A DNA stretch of 48,596 bases from Betaproteobacteria bacterium (GTDB taxonomy: Bacteria > Pseudomonadota > Gammaproteobacteria > Burkholderiales > SG8-41): the NCBI GenBank assembly GCA_025363575.1, contig JANYDM010000190.1, positions 1 to 48,596 on the forward strand, written 5' to 3'. Positions 1 to 7,712 of the stretch are shown piece after piece (positions within the stretch are counted from its first letter, which is position 1; each line of letters begins with the position of its first letter). The position numbers and the translations under genes are program-made. The notes beneath the pieces are model-generated. The model saw nothing but the letters and a program-made list of their open reading frames with translations. It was not told where the DNA came from and did not search any database.

Positions 1-385
1 GTCGAATGCGGCAATTCGCGCGGACAACGCTGCGATGTCGAATGCTGCGATCCGCGCGGGGAACGCTGCCATGTCGAATGCGGCGATTCGGACGGGCAAT
101 GCTGCCATGTCGAACGCTGCAATTCGGGCGGGCAACGCCGCGATGTCGAATGCGGCAATTCGCGCGGGTAACGCTGCGATGTCGAATGCGGCAATTCGCG
201 CGGACAACGCTGCGATGTCCAATGAGGCAATCCGGGCGGGGAACGCTGCCATGTCGAATGCGGCGATTCGGGCCGACAATGCGGCGATGTCAAATGCGGC
301 AATCAGGGCGGACAATGCTGCGATGTCAAACGCAACGATCCGGGCGGGAAACGCCGCGATGTCGAACGCGGCCGTTAGAAGTTAG
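1..385 (+). CDS. 3' end of a 12-residue-repeat protein (partial)
   Basis: The open frame starting at base 2 runs in from the left edge and stops at 383-385. It encodes ten consecutive 12-residue units of the form S-N-A-A-I-R-A-(G/D)-N-A-A-M and an eight-codon truncated last unit ending in AVRS. The product is rich in Ala and Asn with one Ile, one Arg and one Met per unit, so it probably forms a regular repetitive fibre or helix. I do not recognise the family and propose no function. The frame starting at base 6 is also open through the repeat and on to base 506, but gives an implausible Arg/Cys-rich product. The chosen frame stops exactly where the repeat ends. The true start lies outside the window. 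Confidence 0.6.
   Translation, partial: SNAAIRADNAAMSNAAIRAGNAAMSNAAIRTGNAAMSNAAIRAGNAAMSNAAIRAGNAAMSNAAIRADNAAMSNEAIRAGNAAMSNAAIRADNAAMSNAAIRADNAAMSNATIRAGNAAMSNAAVRS
2..361 (+). repeat. 36-bp coding tandem repeat, 10 complete units
   Basis: Ten head-to-tail 36-bp units lie at 2-361, and a partial unit follows to 385. All are in frame with the host gene. Units 1 (2-37) and 6 (182-217) are identical over all 36 bases, and units 2/7 and 3/8 resemble each other, which suggests that a 180-bp block of five units was itself duplicated. Differences between units are mostly at third codon positions or exchange Gly and Asp at residue 8, as expected if the protein repeat is under selection. Confidence 0.9.
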
Positions 386-438
386 GTTCTATGCTTGTAG
401 CATGGGCCGCAGGGTAATAGCATTGAATTGCACCCATC

Positions 439-473
439 TGGCGTCCAAGCCCCGTGCGGGGTTCCGGTCGCCA
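439..473 (+). other. Two-tier stem-loop in the 3' untranslated region
   Basis: TGGCG at 439-443 pairs with CGCCA at 469-473. Inside it, AGCCCC at 448-453 pairs with GGGGTT at 458-463 (one G-T wobble) around a four-base loop. The structure lies between the end of the repeat gene and the terminator at 508-532. It could protect the 3' end of the repeat-gene mRNA or be part of a small RNA of roughly 120-140 nt that ends at the terminator. No promoter for a separate RNA is convincing. Confidence 0.4.
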
Positions 474-507
474 ATGTCAATGCCCTCTTTCGTGGGGAGG
501 TTTTAAG

Positions 508-532
508 GCCGGAGCGATCCGGCTTTTTTTTT
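508..532 (+). terminator. Rho-independent terminator
   Basis: GCCGGA (508-513) and TCCGGC (518-523) form a perfect 6-bp stem with a GCGA loop, followed at once by nine T (524-532). This is a classic intrinsic terminator for transcripts from the left and isolates the kinase operon that follows. Confidence 0.9.
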
Positions 533-538
533 GCCGCT

Positions 539-564
539 GAGTTCATCTGAAGCGGAATGAACTC
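539..564. promoter_or_regulatory. 8-bp inverted repeat upstream of the sensor kinase
   Basis: GAGTTCAT (539-546) and ATGAACTC (557-564) are perfect inverted repeats with a 10-bp spacer, about 95 bp before the kinase start at 659. Arm length and spacing suit a dimeric regulator operator, for example an autoregulatory site for the NarL-type regulator of this operon. That link is inference. The rest of 565-658 shows no feature I can name. Confidence 0.35.
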
Positions 565-658
565 TGTACAATCCAATCGGATCGATCGTTCCTGCATGAT
601 CGACGGGTAATCAGAGAACTGGGCGATGGATGCGCGATCAGCCGGCAATCGAAGATAG

Positions 659-3247
659 ATGAAAGCCGTTCTCGCGGCCGTTGAAAACGTAACGCGACGT
701 ATCATTCAGTCCGCCGGGCTGCCTTGGCTTGTGCTGGCGATCGGAGTGCCGGCTTCGATATGCCTCGCCCTGTTAATACAAAATTCAGTGGAGCGCGTAG
801 CGCGATTGCGTTTCGAGCGCGAGGCTAACAGCGCAAACAGCATTATCGATGACCGTTTGCGCTCATACAGTGACGTTCTGTATGCGTTGCGGGCGCTGTT
901 CGCAACTGACGAGCCAATCGATAGACGACGTTTTCACTTCTTCGTCGAATCTCTCGATCTCAAGCATCGTTATCCGGGGTTTATTTCGCTGAACTATGCC
1001 ACCTACGTTCCCGCACACGACAAGCATCAATTTGAGGAGTCAGTGCGTCGCGACGCGAGCCTGAATGGAAGCGGTTATCCTGATTTTGCGATAAAGCCCC
1101 CCGGAGAACGCCCGGAATACTATGTGCTCGTGTATCTGGAGCCGATGGCGGGTTACGAATTCGCTCTCGGCTTGGATATTGGCGCGAACCCCATGGCGGC
1201 CAATCCGGACAAAGTAGCGGAAGCCGTGCGCCAGCATCGAGACACCGGCGATCTCAGCGCCTCCGCCCAGCAGCTGCGCGTGAAACGCGCGAAGGACGCG
1301 ATATATCTGGCGATGCGGCTTGGCGTATACCGCAAAGGTGCGGAGCTTGGCTCGAAAGAGCAGCGTCGCGGCGCATATTTAGGCTCCGTCGGCGCAGCGT
1401 TCGATGTCGAGAGCCTCATGCGCGAGGCGCTTGACGAAGAAATGTTGCGCCATATTCGGTTCAAGTTATACGACGCGGGGCCAGCGGCCGAGTCGGGCGA
1501 AGCGCTGGTCCCGGAGGCAAAGCGCTTATTGTTCGATAGCGAACAGCTTGGCAAGGTGCCGCGGACCGTCACTGCCAAGGGCTCCGCCGATAGTTCTTTT
1601 GTCCATCTACTGCCTGTTCCCGTCGCGGGACGGATCTGGAACTTCGAGTACAGCGCGGAGAAACACTCAGTTATCAATGACACTGACAGACTGTTGCCGC
1701 TCGCGGTTCTAGTCAGTGGATTGTTGTCGAGTTTCCTACTTTCGGCACTGCTCTATTTCCTGGCCTCCTCGCGCCGCCGCGCAGTGCAAATCGCCAGCGA
1801 AATTACGCGGACGTTGCGCGAGAGCGAATCGAGCCTCGCCGAAGCCCAGCATATTGCGCACCTCGGCAACTGGTCACTCGATCCTGCCAACTCGAACATG
1901 ACGTGGTCGGAGGAGACTTTCCGCATCTTCGGGCTGGAACCGCGGCCGGGCCCGCTCGCGTGCGCTGATGTCCTGCTGCGTGTCCACGAGGATGACCGCG
2001 AACTTTTGCGCCAGACGATACGCCGCGCCATTGTGAGCCGGCATGACTGTGAGATTGACTATCGCATCCTGCTCGACGACGGCACCGTGCGCTGGGCGCA
2101 CACGATCGCGCGCCCGGGGCGGCATCTGCGCCAGTCGCCTATTTCGGGAACGGTGATGGATATCACCGAGCGCAAAGTCGCCGAGCAGGAGCTGCTCGAG
2201 AACCGCGCGCTGCTCAACGATGCGCAGAAGCTTTCGCATGTCGGCTGCTGGCAGTACACGCCGCAGGAGAGGCGCATGGTCTGGTCGGAGGAGGTCTACC
2301 GGATTTACGGCGTCGAAGCGCGGACGTTTGAGCCGTCGTACGAGACTGCGCTGAACCTCGTGCATCCGGAAGACCGGCTCGCGACGGGGCGTGCAGTCGA
2401 TGCCGCGTGGCAGAGCGGCCAGGGCTTTACGATCGACTACCGTATAGTGCAGCCGGGCGGCATGGTGCGCTACATTCGCAGCCTCGGCGAAGTCGTCGGC
2501 AGCGGCAGGGGCAGGGCGGCAACCATGCTTGGTTCGATCCTCGACATCACCGACCAAAAGCACGCGGAAGATGCCTTGCGTGCTTATGCGGAGCAACTCG
2601 CCGGATTGTCGCGCCGGTTGGTCGACGTGCAGGAAAGCGACCGCCGGGAGTTCTCGCGCGAGTTGCACGATCGCATCGGCCAGAACCTCACCGCGCTGAG
2701 CCTCAACCTCGACATACTCAAATCGCAGCTGGCAGGCGATGCAGACGCCGCCCTGCGCTCGCGCCTTGACGATTCTTCCGCGTTGCTGGAGTCCACCGCA
2801 GGCTCCGTCGAGAATCTGCTTTCGGAGCTGCGCCCGCCGATGCTCGACGATTATGGTCTGCTGTCGGCACTGCAATGGTACGGCAACGAGTTCTCCGTGC
2901 GCACGGGCATTGATGTTAAAGTGCATGGCGACGAAAACATGAAACGCTTGCCACCCTCCGCCGAAATTGCGCTGTTCCGCATTGCGCAGGAAGCGCTCAA
3001 CAATATCGTCAAGCATGCGCACGCGAACATCGTCGACGTGGCGCTGCAGCACGAGGGCGGGCAGTGCGTCATGTCGCTGGCGGACGACGGCGTCGGCTTT
3101 GAGAGCGTGCCGGTGGCCAGTTCAAGGCGCCGCGCGCGTCTCGGCATGCTGACGATGAGAGAGCGCGCGCAGACGGTCGGTGGCCAATTCGAGGTCAGCG
3201 CCGTGCCAGGCGGCGGCACACGTGTCAGCGTGCGCGTGCCTTATTGA
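659..3247 (+). CDS. CHASE-PAS-PAS sensor histidine kinase (NarX/DegS type)
   Basis: Membrane sensor kinase of 862 residues, expected to autophosphorylate in response to a periplasmic ligand. Transmembrane segments at about 21-41 and 346-368 flank a periplasmic CHASE domain (about 75-335, with the RYPGF motif near 104-108). Two PAS domains follow at about 395-510 and 520-640. The HisKA_3 dimerisation motif RELHDRIGQNLTALSL carries the phospho-acceptor His670, and a HATPase_c domain follows with EALNNIVKHA (N box) and DDGVGF (G box). HisKA_3 kinases pair with NarL/LuxR-type regulators, and one starts two bases after this gene. CHASE ligands in other bacteria include small organic molecules, so the signal cannot be predicted here. 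Confidence 0.95.
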   Translation: MKAVLAAVENVTRRIIQSAGLPWLVLAIGVPASICLALLIQNSVERVARLRFEREANSANSIIDDRLRSYSDVLYALRALFATDEPIDRRRFHFFVESLDLKHRYPGFISLNYATYVPAHDKHQFEESVRRDASLNGSGYPDFAIKPPGERPEYYVLVYLEPMAGYEFALGLDIGANPMAANPDKVAEAVRQHRDTGDLSASAQQLRVKRAKDAIYLAMRLGVYRKGAELGSKEQRRGAYLGSVGAAFDVESLMREALDEEMLRHIRFKLYDAGPAAESGEALVPEAKRLLFDSEQLGKVPRTVTAKGSADSSFVHLLPVPVAGRIWNFEYSAEKHSVINDTDRLLPLAVLVSGLLSSFLLSALLYFLASSRRRAVQIASEITRTLRESESSLAEAQHIAHLGNWSLDPANSNMTWSEETFRIFGLEPRPGPLACADVLLRVHEDDRELLRQTIRRAIVSRHDCEIDYRILLDDGTVRWAHTIARPGRHLRQSPISGTVMDITERKVAEQELLENRALLNDAQKLSHVGCWQYTPQERRMVWSEEVYRIYGVEARTFEPSYETALNLVHPEDRLATGRAVDAAWQSGQGFTIDYRIVQPGGMVRYIRSLGEVVGSGRGRAATMLGSILDITDQKHAEDALRAYAEQLAGLSRRLVDVQESDRREFSRELHDRIGQNLTALSLNLDILKSQLAGDADAALRSRLDDSSALLESTAGSVENLLSELRPPMLDDYGLLSALQWYGNEFSVRTGIDVKVHGDENMKRLPPSAEIALFRIAQEALNNIVKHAHANIVDVALQHEGGQCVMSLADDGVGFESVPVASSRRRARLGMLTMRERAQTVGGQFEVSAVPGGGTRVSVRVPY

Positions 3248-3248
3248 T

Positions 3249-3893
3249 ATGACGATCAGGATCCTCATCGTCGACGATCACGGCGTGGTAGCGGATGGCC
3301 TGCGGTTCGTCGTTGAGGCGCAGGCGGACATGCAGGTACTCGACTGCATCCAGGACAGCCAGCAAGCGATACCGCGCGTGCTCGAAACACACCCCGACAT
3401 TGTGCTCATGGACCATGCGATGCCGGTATTGAACGGCACTGAAGCGACCCACCTGATTTGCGAGCGCTCGCCGCAGACGCGCGTCATCATGCTCTCGATG
3501 TATTCCGACCGCGTGCACGTGCTGCGCGCGCTGCAAGCCGGCGCCAGCGGCTACGTGCTCAAGAAATCGGCCGCCAAGGAAGTGGTCGAGGCGATCCGCG
3601 TGGTGCACAAGGGCGGCCGCTACCTGAGCAAGCAACTCGCCGACGAGGTCATCGATCAGCTGGTGAACAAGGGTGCCTCGGATGATCCGCTGACCCGCTT
3701 AAGCTCGCGTGAGCGGCAGGTCCTGCAGATGCTGGCGGAAGGTCATGCAGTGGCCAGCATTGCGAGCGGCCTCTCGCTGTCGCCGAAGACGGTAGAAACC
3801 TATCGCGCGCGCATGATGGAAAAGCTCGAAATCCACGACTTTGCGACGCTCGTCAAGTTCGCGATCCAGAACGGCATCACGTCGCTGGAATAA
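3249..3893 (+). CDS. NarL/FixJ-family response regulator
   Basis: DNA-binding response regulator of 214 residues, cognate to the kinase just upstream. The receiver domain starts MTIRILIVDDHG and carries the phospho-acceptor Asp55 in DIVLMDHAMP. A LuxR-type helix-turn-helix lies in the last 65 residues (LSSRERQVLQMLAEG, then LSPKTVETYRARMMEKL). An in-frame start at 3180 would add 23 residues that overlap the kinase gene and match no receiver. I chose ATG 3249 because it gives the canonical receiver N-terminus and a one-base gap after the kinase stop, as expected for a co-transcribed pair. Confidence 0.95.
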   Translation: MTIRILIVDDHGVVADGLRFVVEAQADMQVLDCIQDSQQAIPRVLETHPDIVLMDHAMPVLNGTEATHLICERSPQTRVIMLSMYSDRVHVLRALQAGASGYVLKKSAAKEVVEAIRVVHKGGRYLSKQLADEVIDQLVNKGASDDPLTRLSSRERQVLQMLAEGHAVASIASGLSLSPKTVETYRARMMEKLEIHDFATLVKFAIQNGITSLE

Positions 3894-3907
3894 GCCGGTC
3901 GGCCGCT

Positions 3908-3949
3908 TGTCGGGAAAACCCTGACACCGTTTGTCAGTCACTCCCGACA
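3908..3949 (+). promoter_or_regulatory. Nested inverted repeat between regulator genes
   Basis: TGTCGGGA (3908-3915) pairs with TCCCGACA (3942-3949), and inside it CTGACA (3921-3926) pairs with TGTCAG (3932-3937) around a five-base loop. There is no T run, so it is not a standard intrinsic terminator. It may attenuate or process the transcript between the NarL-type gene and the single-domain receiver, or act as an operator for the latter, which starts about 100 bp downstream. Confidence 0.4.
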
Positions 3950-4053
3950 GCGCTATGCGTGCCCCTTCGTTAGATTGGCTGTCCGCGCCTGCGCAAGCGG
4001 GAGCGGCGCGCAGGCGCCGCCGCAATCAACCCAGGAAGAGCACTAAGCAAACG

Positions 4054-4491
4054 ATGAGCATGGATGCGCCGCGTCGGCCTGTCGCACTTGTCGTAGACGA
4101 TCATGGCGTGGTCAGACGCGCTTTGTGCGACCGCATCCGGGCTTCGTTTTCCCAACTCGGCATGCGCGAGGCCGGCTGTGTGGACGAGGCGCTGAAGATC
4201 GTCGCAGCGGAAAAGGTCGACATCGTGCTGATGGACATACACCTGCCCGGCATGGACGGGGTCAGCGGCACGCGGTTGCTGCTGGAGCGTTCGCCGCAGA
4301 GTTCCGTGATCGTGGTTTCGACGTTCGATGATCAGAGCCACCGCGCGGCCGCGAGCAAGGCGGGCGCGGCTGCTTATGTGTGCAAGCGGTGCATAGGCAC
4401 CGAGCTGATTCCCGCGCTTACCAGCCTGATGAATCACCGCGGCGGAACAGCGGGCGCGGCCGGCGGCGTAAGCGAAAATATATCGAATTGA
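4054..4491 (+). CDS. Stand-alone response-regulator receiver protein
   Basis: Single receiver domain of 145 residues with no output domain. It has the acidic pair in VALVVDDHG near the N-terminus and the phospho-acceptor Asp61 in DIVLMDIHLPGMDG. After the domain there are only about 20 low-complexity residues (Gly/Ala-rich, ending ENISN). Single-domain receivers act as phosphate sinks or shuttles or bind other proteins. The position after the kinase and NarL-type regulator suggests it takes phosphate from the same kinase, which is inference. ATG 4054 gives the normal receiver N-terminus; an in-frame start at 3931 would begin inside the nested hairpin. The 170 bp to the next, convergent gene show nothing I can name. 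Confidence 0.88.
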   Translation: MSMDAPRRPVALVVDDHGVVRRALCDRIRASFSQLGMREAGCVDEALKIVAAEKVDIVLMDIHLPGMDGVSGTRLLLERSPQSSVIVVSTFDDQSHRAAASKAGAAAYVCKRCIGTELIPALTSLMNHRGGTAGAAGGVSENISN

Positions 4492-4662
4492 TTTGCCGGA
4501 TGGCAGAGCGCAATTTCGCTTGCAATTTTCAGAATGTCGCGGTGGTTGGCGAAGGTGTCAAAACTTTCGCGCCAGCCGCGGCCCGCAGCGGAAATCGTTG
4601 GGCTACTTGCGGCGTGCCTGGCGCAGTTCCGCCGTGCAGTTTGCGCGTAGCGCAACGGCCCA

Positions 4663-6348
4663 CTATAGTTCGGCATCCAACGGCAGCAGCGACAGCGCGT
4701 TAAGCATGAAGCGCTGACCGCCGGTGCGCGCGGGCTCCTTGTCATATTGGATCGCCCGCCCGTTTTCTTCAGTGCGCCAGGCGAGCACCGGCGGACGGTC
4801 GCCCCCGCGCGGCACCAGCACGATGGCATAGCTGTTCGCGGGACGCACCATCGCCTCAAAGCGTTGCACCGTCTGCGCGGCAAGTTCCGGACTGTCGATG
4901 ATCAGCCCGATCTCGGTGTTCAAGTGCATCGAGCGTTGATCGAAGTTCATCGAGCCGATGAACAGGCGCTGGCGGTCGAACACAAAGAGCTTTGCATGCA
5001 GCGAATAATTGCCGAAACGCGCCAGGCGCGCGGTCTCGCCGCTGCCGCGCGTATCGCCCAGCAGCGACCGTATTTCATAAAGCTGTACGCCTTGCTCGAG
5101 AAGGGGCACGCGGTACTTGACGTAACCGGAGTGGGCAAGAATGACGTTCGACGATTCAAGCGAGCTGGTCAGGATACGCACGCGCACATCGCGTTGCCGC
5201 AAGCCGGCGAAGAGTTGCATGCCTTCTTCGCCCGGCACGAGGTAGGGTGTAATCATCAGCAGCTCGGTCTGCACCCCCGCGACGGCCTTCGCAACCGACC
5301 GGTGCATCAGGCGGCCAACCATGCCGTCTCTTTCGACGGCCATTTTATCGGGTGGGTCGCATACCAGTTGAGCATCGGCCCACACTACCGGCAACCGGCC
5401 CGACAGCAGGCTGGCCAGCGGTTCGCCAGTCTTGATGCGGCTGACGTAATCGCTGCCATCGGCTTTCTTTTCGTACTGGTGCCCGGCGAGGACTTTGCGG
5501 TACGCCGCCAGGGCCTCATCCGTAGTCCTTTCCTTCGCCAGCGCCTGAATCGGAATTGCAATCGCGGAGTTCCAGAATTCGTCGAAAGTGCCGGACAGCC
5601 GCTCGACCATCGGGCCGACGGCAAACACATCGTCGTCCGCGAATTGGGAATCGGGCTTCACCTGAAAATACTGGTCGCCGACGTTGCGTCCGCCGAGCAA
5701 CGCGATCGAATTGTCGACGACCATCAGCTTATTGTGCATGCGGTAATCAAGCCGGCCGCCGCTGAAGCTGAACTCGAGCCCGCGCAGGAATACGGAATGG
5801 CCGCGGTATCCAAAAGGATTGAACATGCGTATCTGGATTCGCGGGTGGGCTGCAAGAGCGACCAATTGTTCATCGCCGTCGACGGTTTCTCCGTCGTCGA
5901 GCAATACGCGCACGCGCACGCCGCGGTCCGCGGCGTGGAGCACTGCGTCGGCCAGGAGCTTGCCGGTTTCGTCGGCGCGAAAAATAAAATATTGCAAATC
6001 GAGGGTTTGCTCCGCCGCGTCGGCCATTTGTATGCGTGTCAGGAAGCCGTCGATGCCCTGCGTAAGCAGGCGGTAGCCGGACTTCCCTTCGCGCTCGCGC
6101 GCGATTGCCGCGAAATTCTTGCCAAGGCGAGTTTCTTCCGGCTGGGCCAGTGCCGTTGACGGCGTCTTCGGATAATTGGCGCCGGGCAGTGAGGCGCAGC
6201 CGCCCATGACTCCGGCCATTACGAGGACTGCCAGGGACTGTGCGCCTGCGCGGCGCATTGCGCATGCGAACGATACGAGTGATGCGAACAATCGGGCCCG
6301 CGGCGCCATCGATGTCATTTGTTCGCGTCGGATGCCATTAATCTGCAT
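4663..6348 (-). CDS. clsC: Phospholipase D-family cardiolipin synthase, ClsC-like lipoprotein
   Basis: Protein of 561 residues with two HxKxxxxD motifs: H205/K207/D212 (HNKLMVVD) and H451/K453/D458 (HAKLFVFD), each followed by the usual G-x-x-N region. This is the bacterial PLD-type cardiolipin synthase fold, which joins phosphatidyl groups at the inner membrane; the closest type is ClsC/YmdC. A lipobox-like VMGGC at Cys51 after a hydrophobic stretch indicates a lipoprotein. The start at 6348 is preceded by a G-rich Shine-Dalgarno-like run (6352-6357) at short spacing. A start at Met31 (6258) would give a more typical signal peptide, so the first 30 residues are uncertain. It is transcribed convergently with the receiver gene. 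Confidence 0.88.
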   Translation of the reverse strand: MQINGIRREQMTSMAPRARLFASLVSFACAMRRAGAQSLAVLVMAGVMGGCASLPGANYPKTPSTALAQPEETRLGKNFAAIAREREGKSGYRLLTQGIDGFLTRIQMADAAEQTLDLQYFIFRADETGKLLADAVLHAADRGVRVRVLLDDGETVDGDEQLVALAAHPRIQIRMFNPFGYRGHSVFLRGLEFSFSGGRLDYRMHNKLMVVDNSIALLGGRNVGDQYFQVKPDSQFADDDVFAVGPMVERLSGTFDEFWNSAIAIPIQALAKERTTDEALAAYRKVLAGHQYEKKADGSDYVSRIKTGEPLASLLSGRLPVVWADAQLVCDPPDKMAVERDGMVGRLMHRSVAKAVAGVQTELLMITPYLVPGEEGMQLFAGLRQRDVRVRILTSSLESSNVILAHSGYVKYRVPLLEQGVQLYEIRSLLGDTRGSGETARLARFGNYSLHAKLFVFDRQRLFIGSMNFDQRSMHLNTEIGLIIDSPELAAQTVQRFEAMVRPANSYAIVLVPRGGDRPPVLAWRTEENGRAIQYDKEPARTGGQRFMLNALSLLPLDAEL

Positions 6349-6679
6349 GGACCCCCCTGATATTTGACAAGCTGGAGGTAGTGCGTATTGCCGGCTTCAG
6401 GCAACCGCGCGGTAGCGTATACCCCTTTGCACCAGCGCCTCGAACCATGGCCCGCGCCCCTGCAATCCGCACCTGCGCACAAGCAAGCCAAACCGGCACG
6501 GCTTTTTTAATCAACCACGGCATTCTATTGAGCAAGCCGGCTTGCTTTCCGTGCGTTAGCGCACGGAGCAATGGTTTCGTCTCGCGTAGTCTTTTCATCG
6601 TCGTATCTATCCTCCGGTTGCCGCGATGTTCGACTGGCGCAGGTGGAGCACTTATCAACTTTCCGACGGAGCAACGATC
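6349..6679. other. Non-coding region with a 16-bp palindrome
   Basis: Divergent control region between the ClsC-like gene (minus) and the small-protein run (plus). It holds the perfect 16-bp palindrome AGCAAGCCGGCTTGCT at 6531-6546 and, four bases further on, the stress-type motif at 6551-6567. TTGACA at 6364-6369 with TATTGC at 6386-6391 resembles a weak sigma-70 promoter reading right. Longer frames here show no codon bias or known domain, and I read no gene. Confidence 0.5.
6551..6567 (+). promoter_or_regulatory. Recurring stress-gene motif, copy 1
   Basis: GTGCGTTAGCGCACGGA fits the window consensus GTKCGnnAnCGyACrGA at every defined position. It lies 112 bp before the 25-residue membrane-protein gene at 6680 and the DUF883 run. 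The core GTGCG/CGCAC arms make it nearly palindromic, but the trailing GGA gives it a direction, here towards the downstream gene. Confidence 0.6.
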
Positions 6680-6757
6680 ATGGGCAAATATCTACTGGGT
6701 TGGCTGTTGGGCGTACCGGTTTTCGTGCTGGTGCTCGTCTATCTGTTTTTCCACTGA
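6680..6757 (+). CDS. 25-residue single-span membrane protein
   Basis: Very short gene encoding MGKYLLGWLLGVP followed by a run of Val/Leu/Phe ending YLFFH. Nearly the whole product is one transmembrane helix with a Lys at the N-side and a His at the C-terminus. A good Shine-Dalgarno GGAG (6668-6671) sits eight bases before ATG 6680. It is the first gene after motif copy 1 and lies 110 bp before the DUF883 gene, so it probably belongs to the same stress-response unit. Tiny hydrophobic proteins of this sort usually tune membrane complexes, but no role can be assigned here. Confidence 0.65.
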   Translation: MGKYLLGWLLGVPVFVLVLVYLFFH

Positions 6758-6867
6758 CCGGCGCGGATGTTTTAAGAGGGCGCTCGCGTCTTGAGTTTTG
6801 AGTTCGATGCAAATCTTTCAGCAAGTATTATTCAATTTCAACCGGTTCACCTTAGAGGAGATTCAAA

Positions 6868-7227
6868 ATGGAATCAGGATCACGCGGTAACGCAGGGGGC
6901 AATTCAGGCAAGGGCGAGGGCGCCATCAACAATGCATCCTCGAGCGCGCATGCGGCGGTTAATTCGCTCGCCGGCGCCGCGGACGAGGCTGCACGCAAAG
7001 CGAAGCCGGCAATCGACCGCGTCGCGGGGATGGCACATCAGGCAGTTGACAAGGCGGCAAGCGCCGCGGCGCCGGCCGCTGACTGGCTGGGCGAGCAGGG
7101 CGAAAGCCTGACGGCCGCGCAGAAAAAACTGATGGATGATACCTGCAGCTATGTTTCGGCCAATCCGCTGAAGTCAGTGGGCATCGCACTGGTCGCGGGT
7201 ATCCTGCTGAGCCGCATCATTCTGTAG
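6868..7227 (+). CDS. DUF883 (ElaB/YqjD-like) membrane-anchored protein
   Basis: Protein of 119 residues: an Ala/Gly/Ser-rich N-terminus, an amphipathic helical middle with many Ala and Lys, then YVSANPLKSVGIALVAG and a C-terminal hydrophobic anchor ending LLSRIIL. The NPLKSVGIALVAG pattern is the hallmark of the DUF883 family; YqjD and ElaB of E. coli are tail-anchored inner-membrane proteins that associate with ribosomes in stationary phase. A strong Shine-Dalgarno (AGAGGAGA) lies just before the ATG. The next two genes resemble YqjE and YqjK, which reproduces the E. coli yqjDEK order. Confidence 0.85.
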   Translation: MESGSRGNAGGNSGKGEGAINNASSSAHAAVNSLAGAADEAARKAKPAIDRVAGMAHQAVDKAASAAAPAADWLGEQGESLTAAQKKLMDDTCSYVSANPLKSVGIALVAGILLSRIIL

Positions 7228-7283
7228 TCGCTGTGCTCCCTCGCCTGGCAACCCTGTGGAACGTTCTGTGCCGGCCTTACGCC

Positions 7284-7712
7284 ATGGTACCGCCTGAGGG
7301 CGGCGCCGCGCCGGCCGCAGAGCGTCCCGCTTCCGCGGCCGCATCGCCCGGCGTACTCGAAGAATTATCGGGTGCGCTCGCCGGGGCGCGCGCAGTCATT
7401 GCGAACTTGTGCGAACTGGCCGCTCTCGAGGCGCACCGCGCAAGTATTGCGCTAATGGGGATGTTGATGGCGGCGCTGGTGGCCGGGGTATGCCTGGTCG
7501 CAGCATGGCTGGGCATTATGCTGGCGCTTGGCATGTGGGCAGTCTCTTTGGGCGTTCATCCCGTCGCTGCGGTAGTAGCGATCGCGTTCACGAACGGCCT
7601 TGCGGCCGCAGTGCTCGCCAAATTTTGCATGGGTCAGAGCCGCGCCTTGCTGTTCCCGGCGACGCGGCGGCAAGTGGCGGGCAAACCTCCCGCAGTGCCG
7701 GTGCGGCAATGA
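7284..7712 (+). CDS. YqjE/holin-X-like (DUF1469) membrane protein
   Basis: About 142 residues: a Pro/Ala-rich N-terminus, an amphipathic segment (LEELSGALAGARAVIANL), then two transmembrane helices at roughly 55-80 and 85-112 and a basic tail. This topology, after a DUF883 gene, is that of YqjE-type phage-holin-superfamily-3 proteins. I chose ATG 7284; a GTG at 7233, six bases after the upstream stop, would add 17 residues, and neither has a clear ribosome site. The stop overlaps the next start (TGA at 7710-7712, ATG at 7709). Confidence 0.7.
   Translation: MVPPEGGAAPAAERPASAAASPGVLEELSGALAGARAVIANLCELAALEAHRASIALMGMLMAALVAGVCLVAAWLGIMLALGMWAVSLGVHPVAAVVAIAFTNGLAAAVLAKFCMGQSRALLFPATRRQVAGKPPAVPVRQ

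Noticed and set aside
2..361. 36-bp repeats resembling a CRISPR array
   Set aside because: Units follow each other without spacers and encode a continuous 12-residue repeat.
395..420. TTGTAG/TAATAG pair as a promoter for a small RNA
   Set aside because: Spacing of 14 bases is too short for a sigma-70 promoter.
6..506. Alternative frame through the repeat region
   Set aside because: Gives an Arg/Cys-rich product; the open state is a by-product of the repeat length being a multiple of three.
1874..3052. Long frame on the minus strand
   Set aside because: Antisense to the PAS/HisKA_3 kinase; no known domain.
4747..6159. 470-codon frame on the plus strand
   Set aside because: Antisense to the ClsC-like gene with intact HKD motifs; a shadow of codon periodicity.
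6381..6801. Frames over the intergenic region before 6680
   Set aside because: No codon bias or domain; they overlap the palindrome and motif, and the 25-residue gene has the better ribosome site.
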